A stretch of 64,000 nt of DNA, taken from assembly GCA_037576195.1 (NCBI GenBank), contig CM075101.1, positions 39,184,001 through 39,248,000 of the forward strand. The letters are read 5' to 3'. Each line of letters begins with the position of its first letter. Position 1 is the first letter of the stretch. The position numbers and the translations under genes were made by a program. The DNA comes from Phytoseiulus persimilis (taxonomy: Eukaryota; Arthropoda; Arachnida; Mesostigmata; Phytoseiidae). A model generated the notes under the pieces. The model did not search any database, was not told where the DNA came from, and worked only from the letters and a program-made list of their open reading frames with translations. Of the stretch, positions 36,301 through 45,419 are shown in pieces.

Positions 36301-39300
36301 ACAGAAGCTCGTGTGGAGTGAGTTCAGAGAACTTCTGACGGATCGAGAAACTCGTACTGAGGACGCTACCGCTCGTTGCGACTGCTCGCGGCAAGGATCC
36401 AGAGAACACGATACGAGCAACATATGTGTATGCCTCATCGCTCGGAGCTTGGCTCCACCGTTCTTACGATTCATACACGGCCGTGCGCGGTGAGATCCTT
36501 GGACTGCCCAGATAACCTCTACGGGCGAAACCAGTTCTTTCGTTCTCCTCCCGGACCGACTCATGACTTCGAAGGAGCGTACCGATTGACGGAAGGCACG
36601 AACCGGATCGTTACCCTCCTCGGCTTCAACAACAACATTGGATTCTCCGAGTGGAGATGCGCAGTAATGCGTTTTTACTTCCTCGCGGCTCTACGGTATT
36701 TTCTTCCCGATCCGGCACATGAGAGAAGCTGAGCTTCCAGAACGTTCTCTCGAGAGGCCGACTCGACTCTGGCCTATCAGACGCATTTGAGTTGCGTTGA
36801 GCCATTATTTTTTGTCTGATACGGTTCCCCAAAATAATGAACGAGAAAAACAGGATCTCGCGGCAGCCTTGGCCACAGTTGAGAGAACATGTTTTTCTAC
36901 GCCTGTCTCGGAGAGCTTTCCTTCCGAGAATAGTGCAATGCAGCAGGAAGAAACAAACGAGAATATATTCCCAATTTGCGTGATGAGTGAATTTCTCTGC
37001 ATACCAGCGCTGAATCGATTCTCAAAACTCTCTTTCCTCCGTTTTGCTTCCCGTCTCATCCCTCTACTGACTTGATGCCGGCTGGACTATTCACAAGTAC
37101 AGGCGTGGACACGTACGCATCCGACTTCGGCGTCTCCCTCTCATTCCTGAGGCTCTTTTTCCGACACGGTGGTTTCGTTACCATATTGAGATTCATCTCT
37201 GGGACATGTGATTTTTCTCGTGGTCCGAATATGTTTTATTCATCGCGCAGTTTGGTTTCGTCCCTCGGAACTATAAAGTGACGCTTTAAATTGGCAAAAC
37301 ATAACTTGTTCCAACCACGAGTTTTCCGAAGGACCAACGACACAATTACGGCCCATTTTCGTTTCTCCTCTTGGTTTGACCCTAAGTTCAGCTGGTTATC
37401 CCACTTTAAGGGTATCACGACATGTTGTTAGTCGGCACAGAAGATTCTTCTAAGATCGGGGGATTCTTCTGGCCTCGAAGAGCGGGAATTTCCTCATGCG
37501 CATGAGACTCTTTCCGACGAGTTTCCGCTGTCCGATGGTGCGGCGACAATGCTCGATCACGACCCACTAAGATGACCGGGGAATCCTCGCTGAGGTCCGC
37601 GCCAATCTTTTTGATCCTGAATGAGCTCTTCGATTGTTTTCTCCTTAACATCGTACCCGACTTTAGTCAATGATACCAACGGGAACACAGAAATCCACAT
37701 TCTGCACTCCACATGATCAGCAGAACGTGTAGCCGATCCGAATGTCATCCCCTACCATCGATCTCAAATGAGGTCACGAGTTACTCTTCGGTGCACGCCA
37801 GGCGGTCGCATTGAAGTTTTTGACACGATGGAACCACATTCGTCTGGATCCCACCCGAATACAGTTGGGTCCAAGTATGGCCTCCCAATGAGGGAAGCTA
37901 TGGGACTCAATGAACTCGACATGAGCTCGCGCACTTGGCCTCTCGTTGCGGTGTGACTCGGCGACACCGACACGAGGTGAAAGGCTTGAGTCTCACGACA
38001 CCGAAGTATCGATGTCGGGTAATTTGAGCGGATCGTACATCTGAGCGAACCCACATTTTAGCGGGACGTAAATTTGAACGGAACGTGAATCTGGGCGGAA
38101 ACGGACTTCTGAGCGGAATGGACTTTTGAGCGGGACGGAACAGCGGGAGTGTTTCCGAAGTGATCCCCAGGCTCTCAAATTCTCTGGGTATTCGGTACAG
38201 CTGATAATGAAAACACATCGAACTCTGTGGAATTTTTTATGGAATCACACCAAAACGTGACATTCAAGAAGCGAGTGAGTAGGAACCATATGGAGATTCA
38301 TGAAGCGTAAGTTGGTTTCCGAAAAGAGATGTTGTGCGCTACGGCCTCTAGAAACGACAGGATGTTGGGATCGTTGTACTCCGAGGTAACGTCGAAAAGC
38401 CTTCTTTGCCGGTCCCGGTATACGAGCTTCGTTGACGAGCCGCCGTCCTGCGCGAGCGAGCTCACTATTGTGAATTCGGTGAGTCCTTGCTCGACTTTCA
38501 AGTGCTCGACAAGTTTGAAAAAAGTGGGATGTGAACACCCGATTCGGCCGGCGAATGCTGCGTGCCAACCCTCTACTTCATTGTTGGTTCGACCGATTCC
38601 CGCAAGGGTTGCTTCGTTGGCGTTCCACCACTGTACGCTCAAATTCACGTCCCGCTCGAATTCACTTTCCGCTCAAAATACCGGACCCCGAAGTATCATA
38701 GGTTTGATCTACGGCCAACGCTTCTGATCGCGTTGCACGAGACGGTTTATAATTCTAGCGCAGAAGTGCGCAGCACGCTGCCGCATGCGGCAACTCTCTG
38801 TTGGCTGTTGATGGCGAATAAATTCACGCTCACGGAAATTATTCTCGGATCATTGCAGCTCAAACCCCGGGAGTTCCGAGCAGCATCTGCTCCGAAAGCG
38901 CCGTTTAGGCACTTTCCCTGACGAAGAAGCTCCCGATGCAGCCGGAATTGAGAATTCTCCAGTAGAACTAGGCGCGTAGAAAGGACCTCTCTCCCTAAGT
39001 TCCGTAGAACGCTGGAGATGGGTAGCTATCTCAAGCTCGTTCGGAAGTCGGCACGCTATGTGGTTCGGCAGCACAGATATAACTGCGCACAAGCTCCAGT
39101 GTTATGAACCTCAACCACTCGACCGACAATCTCGGACTGCATCCTCCAGAAATATCTCCGTTCGGCCACATCCCACATTGATCGCGAAATGGAAAAGTTT
39201 TCGATGTCACAACAAACCAATGAAGCCTTCCGCGCTGAAGATCGTCGCGAGAACGTTCCCTCTTTCAGGGAGATTGTTCATAGGCAACCTTCAGCAATGG

Positions 39301-41801
39301 GTTATTTGAATGAACTGACGAATTTATAGACGCCGAACCATCGATGATTGATGGACAAACGAAGGCGCCGACTTCTGTAGGTGTCAGAATCAGTTCAAGC
39401 AGTCGGAAGAGTGGTTGCATCAATTGGACTGCACGTGAGCTATTTTGCGGCCTGATGGGAGCTTCCATTCCTCATCTGGGAGCGCTCCGGAAATTTTATT
39501 GATGATAGACAGCGAAGTTTCCTCTCAGAGAGTCGGAGAAAAGTCCCAAGAAACAACTCGACTGCCGCCCGGGTGAACCTCAACTGGGCGAAGCGAGCCT
39601 TCGCGTGTAACAGGTACCGCGATGACCGCTCAACGTCATCTCAGACTTCAAATACGTCGACGCTGGTACCGAGCTGAGAGAAAACTCTGTGCTTGAAAAT
39701 GGAGCTCCAAAACAGGGAAATGGGGGAAATCTGGGCTTCCTTGTATCTCCGCATCCCTGTGAGCGAAACCTATTTTTCCGTTCCCGAAAACCGGAACTGA
39801 CCTCCTAAGGAGTTTGCGGTGTGGCTCATCAGGCTCGAAGGATTGCGACGAAAGTAAATGCGATGCGTTCGGTGCCAATGTGGGCCGACAGGCTCCGAGT
39901 TTGAGGATTTCCTGACTCCGGAGCGATCCCGCTATCAGGGAGTGAATTCTTCTGGCACGTGTTTCGAATCTATTGTGAAGCTCTCAGAACAGTGCCTAAT
40001 CAGACGACGAGCATGTCGCTCACCAGTCACTCATTATGAAACAACGTGGACGATTTTTTGAATGAGTAACAAAGCTTCATGCGCCGGGCTCGCTCACATC
40101 TATACGAGAAATGGGAGTCCTCTCACCTTCGTGTTCTCCATGACCAAGTCCACCCTCTGAGTGTCTCGTCCCGAGCCTCCCTCGCACATCACGACTGCTC
40201 TTGAAAGGTCTTCACAGCCCGATACCTGAAGGAAGGAAAGTTTGATGAATCCCCAAAGTAGGACTGATGAACGTTCGCTACAACCTTGCGACGAGGATCG
40301 ACGTGACCCATCAATCACCCATCTTACTCATTCATGAAGTAGAGCGTCGGTCGTCCCAGGTCCAGCATGGTGAAGGACGCAATTCTCACCTTGAGTTTAG
40401 CATCGTTGACGAAGGCTCCGCGACCCTTTCGGGCTGTGTACAGAAGCTCCAGAACGGGGTTGTAGATGAAGCCTATGACGACTTCTTTGTTGACGGCAAG
40501 AGCCACCGAAACTGCCACCATCGGGAATCTATCAGAGGGAGGGGGGAGTAGAAACTATCAATTGTGGGTTAAAGACTCTCATGCGAATTCTAAATCGATT
40601 GCTCCATCAGCGGAACCGAATCGATCCCCCAGGTCTCCGCGGTCGGAGAATCAGAGCTGTGTGGAAGTGATACTCACGTGTGAACGAAATTCATCGTTCC
40701 ATCGACGGGATCAATGATCCACGTTGGATCATCCGTCAGTTCGTTTTTGGCTCCACCAGCGGTCGACTCCTCACCGATGAATCTTCGGAGGGGAAGAGTA
40801 GTTAGCGTCGAGGATTAATGGGTATTTTTGTGGGTTCAACCGGGGACGTCACAGAAAGAGTGCGGAACAGCCTTTTGATACCGTATGGGATGGAGGATAT
40901 TACTTCGTTGGTGTATTCGAAGATCTCCGATGATTATACCTAGGGTATCCCTCCCGAACTCACTTGTGGCCGGGGAATTTTTCGGTAAGCTTCCCGATCA
41001 GCAGTTTCTCGACACCTTTGTCGGTTTCCGTCACCAGATCCGCGAAGCCCGCTTTCGTCTCGACGTGCTTCTCTTCCTGTATGGCATTCCGGATCATCTG
41101 CTCGCAAGGAAAAATCTCTTCGGAAACGCTCAATCACAAGACGCTATGTATACACACAGATCCAAATAGAACCATAAACCATAAGATAGCTTCGATCTGC
41201 ATTTGATGCCTGATCATCTCTGCGTTCCGATACATAACAGACACGGATGGAATGATGCTTCAGGCACCTCGTTACGGGGGGCAATTTGCCGGAAGCACAG
41301 AAATGACATTCTAAGTCCTTCGCTTGATTCAGCCCCGAGGAAGAACGGGAGCCGCGCGATTCTCCTCGCTGGCTGACTGCCAACTGCGCTCAGATCAAGA
41401 AAGCGCCTTTATGGACTTCGATGGAAAGAGTGTTTCACATGTCAGATCTCTTCGACACTCACAAATGCTCCCGGAGGACCAGAACCCCATTAGCTCGAAC
41501 TTGCTGCGTTGCATCGTCACTCATTCAGAACAGAATTAACGCATTCGCGCACAATCGAGGCAGGCTGTCACTGCTCCGTGCAGCGGCAGGCGCACTATTA
41601 TTTTGAAGCAGAATCAAAGCCTCTGAGGTTCCAGCTTGTGTTCCTGCTGCCCATTGGAACCCTCTCATTATCCCGAGCCCTTGACGCGGAGAACGGACAT
41701 GCCGGACCTAACGAGGGTCATACCTGTCCGGCCTCTTTGACCAAGTCGAGAGCGTGGTGGAAGAACTCATCGAGCTCCTGTTGACTGACTTCAATTGGCA
41801 T
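33331..41801 (-). CDS. IMPA1: Inositol monophosphatase, seven exons
   Basis: Minus-strand exons 41724-41801, 40964-41100, 40678-40782, 40390-40528, 40127-40225, 34092-34266 and 33331-33437 join with fully consistent phases into 279 residues, the normal length for the family (human IMPA1, 277). The enzyme removes the phosphate from inositol monophosphates with Mg2+, supplying free inositol for phosphoinositide synthesis; vertebrate enzymes are lithium-sensitive. Metal-binding motifs are intact: FIGEES, then WIIDPVDGT with both aspartates, and [17 protein letters not shown] with the third aspartate. Substrate-loop sequence ALGSACMNM is also present. One oddity is Met after DPVDGT where the human enzyme has a second Thr. 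Intron 5 (34267-40126) is 5.86 kb against 0.15-0.65 kb for the others and contains a DNA transposon. I found no AATAAA close after the stop. Confidence 0.96.
34306..35449 (+). other. Unresolved open frames inside intron 5 of the monophosphatase gene
   Basis: Opposite strand to the host gene. A 218-codon frame (34306-34962), rich in Arg and Lys, lies beside another plus-strand frame that runs from 34425 to 35195 with just two stop codons and includes the protein-like stretch [21 protein letters not shown] third frame, 35235-35449, reads [18 protein letters not shown] onward after an acceptor-like TTTCCAAG. I could not join these into a phase-consistent gene and the minus strand is also open here. 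This may be a decayed gene, a nested gene with exons I misplace, or chance. Confidence 0.25.
34466..34484 (+). repeat. GA dinucleotide microsatellite
   Basis: About nine GA units in intron 5 of the monophosphatase gene. Confidence 0.9.
38001..38010 (+). repeat. Target-site duplication, left copy (CCGAAGTATC)
   Basis: Ten bases directly outside the left terminal inverted repeat, identical to 38688-38697 directly outside the right one. Mutator-like elements make 9-11 bp duplications. Confidence 0.85.
38021..38139 (+). repeat. Left subterminal tandem array of the MULE, about seven 17-bp units
   Basis: Units of 16-18 bp with consensus near ATTTGAGCGGGACGTGA, individually diverged. The right array at 38636-38679 has about 2.5 units in the opposite orientation, so the array forms part of a long inverted repeat. 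Confidence 0.85.
38298..38633 (-). pseudogene. C-terminal fragment of a MULE transposase
   Basis: An open frame of about 112 codons, ending at a stop at 38298, that contains [20 protein letters not shown] and [15 protein letters not shown]. The pattern of RTNN, a short gap, EGWH, then HP and a helix is typical of the region after the catalytic core in animal MULE transposases, including those of FLYWCH-finger type. The frame runs directly into the right terminal array without an ATG, so the N-terminal DNA-binding and DDE catalytic parts have been lost. It is not expected to make an active enzyme. Confidence 0.8.
38636..38679 (-). repeat. Right subterminal tandem array of the MULE
   Basis: About 2.5 copies of the same 17-bp unit, inverted relative to the left array. 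Confidence 0.85.
38688..38697 (+). repeat. Target-site duplication, right copy (CCGAAGTATC)
   Basis: Identical to 38001-38010; together they mark the exact insertion boundaries. Confidence 0.85.
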
Positions 41802-44800
41802 ATCTTGCGGCGAGAGACTGGACGAGCGCGTCTCAGATACTTATTAGAGATTACTGATGGGCTGTGAGCGGCACAATATAGAAGACACGACCTTCACGAG
41901 ACAAGACGAACGAATGCGATGACAATCTGCGAGTCCTGGTCGAGTCGCGGCCAGATAGTAGGATTATTCCTGATGCCGTGCAGACGATCCTTAGGGGGAG
42001 GGAGATATCGAGGCGGAGTCAAGCTGGAAATGGAGGCGCGCAATTTTGTACACAGCAACCTGGATGGACCAGGATGAGAAGAGTTGGCTATGAGGTTTAT
42101 CCAGTAAACTCTCCGGAGAAAACGCGAGCCGCGAACCCATGTCTTGCTTACTCGTGTAGCGAGGTCCAAGTGCTCGCCGTGAGTCCTGCCGGCAGTGGGG
42201 AGGCTGACATCGGAGACAGCCAGTTCGCTTCATACCTTCGCTCTGCGCGAGGAGCGTTCGAGTCCCGAGTCGCAGCGTGGCATCATTGCTGAACCGGAAA
42301 CATTTGCGGCTGAATCGGGCTGGACAGGAGGATTCACCTGAACAACCAGAAACAGATAATCGAATCTTCATTGGTTTAGTGAGCTCCTGAATCTCATTGG
42401 GATTCTGCTTTCCGAAGCTACAACAGATTGCTTCAGACTGTCACCTCGATAGCAGATCGTTATGAGCGGTTTTCACGACACACCATATTGACGAGGTGAC
42501 GAGCGGAGGGTCAGGTTATCGGTTCGATAGCCGCGGCATTCCGCTTCCTCTCTGACCCAGACAGAGATTGCCACTCTTTCTGAGCGAGTGCTTGAAGGGG
42601 TAGAAGGGAATCGCTGGGCTTGCACTTGGGACGGCCGAAACGCGTTGCAATATTTCATCGCATCGGTGATGATTCCGTTAAGTGCGATGAAACCTGTACC
42701 CGAAACCAAATCGAGTCAACCTAAATGAAAATAGGAATATACAGCCGTCCCTGACGCGGAGAGGAGTGGAATGAAAATCTGGCTTTGCTTTGTGCTGTAC
42801 CACTCGCAAGCAGCGGTAAGGAATACCTCAAACCTTTTGTAGAGAAATTCGAGACGGCGTCTTCTGGTTTTGCGAGGTTCAACCTCCGATCAAAACCTCC
42901 TGTGTTCGACTGCCTGTTTTCCTGCTGGACATCGGAAAGTCGAGGTCTTTTGACGCCGTGCTCGACCATTCAAGGCTTGGCCCATCGGCAGAGGTTATGA
43001 CTAGCTATTGAACTCTGCATCACACCACTCCGAAGAGCGGGAGCCTCAGACCGGTTTCTGGATGAGGTCTCCCTGTTCTGCGTGGGGCGCATCATCTTCC
43101 GTGAAGTCCTGCATTTCAGAGACCCGAGATCCTGGGGACTTCTGCGATTTCAGAATGATCAGGATCCGAAAACACAGGCCATCCGCTTCTGAGATGTGAA
43201 GTCATTCCCAACGAGGGATTCCCGGATCAAACGAAAATCACGATAGTGCCATAATCACGACGACAGTCCGGGAAAAAATCGTAGGTGCGCGTCTCACCAA
43301 GGAATCCCAGACGCCTCACGGCGTTCCGCCATCGCGTGAATAATGCGTCCCCTGGATTTCCAGCTTTATTCGCGTGGAACCCACACCACGAGCAATGAGC
43401 TCGATCAGTAGAAACGTTCAAATAACCTCCCTGTCTGCGCACCGATAACTGGAAAGCCCTGTTCCCCATCTCCGGGTACTTTCCCATAGCTGGAACGCTT
43501 ATCCCATTCCCTGTGCTTCAGATTCATCGTTGCTATCGTTCAGGCAGCTATTCCTCGCATCTCGATCAGACGTTCTCGAACTTATCGAGCTCGGACTCCT
43601 CGGCCCTTGCGGACATCACTGATCTAGGAGAAGCCCGACCAGGAAACACATGTCTCTCTATATTTTCGCTATCAGATTCACCTAATGAGACGCGACACCT
43701 GCTTGCGCCTCCTCTGGTGTGACGACAGGCTTCACTGAGACCTTTGTGCGGCTCAAGTTCAAGCACTTGAGGCAAACAGCCACTTCAGAAGATCGCTCCT
43801 ATCTCCTCCGTCGTATATGTGCTCCTTCTCCCGATCCTCGTTCGGCTCGTTCTCTCGCGGGCGTTTGCCCTGCTCGCGGAGACTGGTGAGAATGAGTACC
43901 GCCAACCTTAATAGAGAGCGGTCGGATAGGAGGCGGTTCCGGTCTCGCCTGACGTCCGCCTGCTAGAGTCGACGTAAGGTATGGGAGGGCATTCCTCCCA
44001 GTCTGGAGCGTCAGCCTCCGACAGATCTCGCAGGGGTTCAGTCGGGATGAGCAAGGACCAGAACAAGGGTATTGCCTTCCTGACGACGTGTTTTCAGGAA
44101 TGAGGCTGCCTTGGGTATTCAGCGTGCATAGATGAGGGGACATCGTTGAATCGCACAAGGAAGAATTAAACAAGTTCGGCGGGCATTGTTGAGCCCTTCC
44201 GAACTGATTAAGAATACCGTGCTGTCCTCCTATGACACTTTGTCCGAACGCACGGCTGAGACCGGAAGCATCGCGGTGCATATCCAGATCATCGTCGCCG
44301 GGAGAGGCATTCGTGCTCAACGATTGCTGATTTCCGCATTTAAACATATGACGATACGTTTTTTGGTATGAATGCGATGAGAGGGGTGAATTATCTGGGC
44401 ACTGGAATAGCCCCGGGGGCTCAAAACTGGAGGTTGACTCGGAGATGTCAGCGTTCCGGGCGTGGACGGCTCCGCCTCCAGATAGCACAGGAAACTGGTT
44501 CATCTCCTGGATATTGGAAGACTTCGCGCGTTCTTCCAGGGTTTGCGAATACTGCGGGGGGGGAGGCGGGGGGGCGTGCCCGGAGGATGGGTGGTCGTCA
44601 CTTCCTCTTGAGGCAACATGGTTCGTGGTTATGTGGAGATTCACGTGCATCGTTTTCGTCGGCAGCGAATCACCAACAAAGCTTGTCAGCAACTGAGCTC
44701 AGGGACGGTCCCATATTCGACATTGACTAGCTCGGAACTGAAGTTTGTGACTACCAATGGGAAGAGAATCTTTGAGGGAAAATGAGTAGAGAGAGCGATC

Positions 44801-45010
44801 GGACCCGCTCCATTTCTAGGAGCCTGGTTGTGTCCCGTTGGTGGAGCACCGAGAGCTCAGCCCATGTTCCCGGAGCAGGTCAGAACAGCGACCCACGCTT
44901 GTGTGATCAGCTTTGACTTCCCTGTCATATCTATCCTTGTCTTCCCTCTCCCAAAGATCCAGCTCACGTCTCACACGGTAGACTCCTGAATACTGACGCA
45001 AAGACAATGA
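41802..45010. other. Region upstream of the monophosphatase gene with unrecognised frames
   Basis: Contains the probable promoter of the monophosphatase gene and, apart from the 43799-44650 frame listed separately, no recognised gene. One weak two-exon candidate on the minus strand joins 42834-42969 (begins MVEHGVKRPRLSDVQQENRQ) to 42473-42693 (GFIALNGIITDAMKYCNAF) in phase 1 across 140 bp to give 118 residues. Its GTTTGA donor is poor, so I do not call it. Confidence 0.35.
43799..44650 (-). CDS. Long uncharacterised open frame, 283 residues
   Basis: From the first ATG this frame runs 283 codons; it stays open without an ATG to 44692. An open frame of this length is unlikely by chance at this base composition, so it is probably an exon. 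The product is hydrophilic and Ser/Pro/Gly-rich, with a run of six Pro followed by QYSQTLEERA, scattered Cys including a CEIC pair, and a basic C terminus ending RRRR. It has no signal peptide or membrane helix. This composition fits a disordered region of a larger regulatory or cytoplasmic protein, and exons may lie further up the minus strand. No family recognised. Confidence 0.4.
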   Translation of the reverse strand: MHVNLHITTNHVASRGSDDHPSSGHAPPPPPPQYSQTLEERAKSSNIQEMNQFPVLSGGGAVHARNADISESTSSFEPPGLFQCPDNSPLSSHSYQKTYRHMFKCGNQQSLSTNASPGDDDLDMHRDASGLSRAFGQSVIGGQHGILNQFGRAQQCPPNLFNSSLCDSTMSPHLCTLNTQGSLIPENTSSGRQYPCSGPCSSRLNPCEICRRLTLQTGRNALPYLTSTLAGGRQARPEPPPIRPLSIKVGGTHSHQSPRAGQTPARERAERGSGEGAHIRRRR

Positions 45011-45419
45011 ATGAGAAACGAGTCCTCAAACGAATGGAAACCCAAGGAAGATGTAGACAAGGCCGTGAAATATTTATTGAACTCCCGATGGAGAGAGCTC
45101 ATGCGGAAGGAGTCAGGTCTCTCGAGAGATCGAAAATTAGGGAAGGACGGGAGAAGAGTACAGCATTCGCCATCCAATTCACGGATTCAGTCCAGGATGA
45201 ACTCATCAATCGTTGATTCCCGAGGTGTGGGCTCTCTCGATACTACAGCCTGCCGCTACACACGCGGTAAGTCATTATTCTGCGAGCTATCCTTCCGTTC
45301 AACCATGATGATGGTGAATGGTGAATGATTAATGGTGTCCAAACCAGCCCCTCCATTTCACTTTTCCAGACATAGCAAACGCGAGATGGAATCAGGAGTG
45401 CTGTCGAGGCAATGATTAA
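45011..45419 (+). CDS. Possible two-exon gene, about 101 residues, unknown family
   Basis: Tentative. Exon 45011-45266 begins with an ATG directly after an in-frame stop and reads MRNESSNEWKPKEDVDKAVK followed by a charged helical stretch. It ends in a consensus GTAAGT donor in phase 1. A pyrimidine-rich acceptor 103 bp later (CACTTTTCCAG) opens 45370-45419 in the matching phase and ends at TAA. The product would be soluble and basic. Splice signals are good, but nothing confirms function and the small size makes chance plausible. Confidence 0.3.

Larger units (their letters stand above)
38011..38687 (-). mobile_element. Mutator-like (MULE) DNA transposon, internally deleted
   Basis: A 677-bp element with intact edges: a perfect 10-bp target-site duplication, terminal inverted repeats (38011-38032 and 38668-38687) that share ATTTGAGCGGA-type sequence, and subterminal arrays of a 17-bp unit on both sides in inverted orientation. 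Inside is the C-terminal part of a MULE-type transposase on the minus strand. The catalytic domain is missing, so it could not move by itself. It sits in intron 5 of the inositol monophosphatase gene, in the same orientation by its transposase. Superfamily assignment rests on the duplication length and the transposase motif. Confidence 0.85.
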
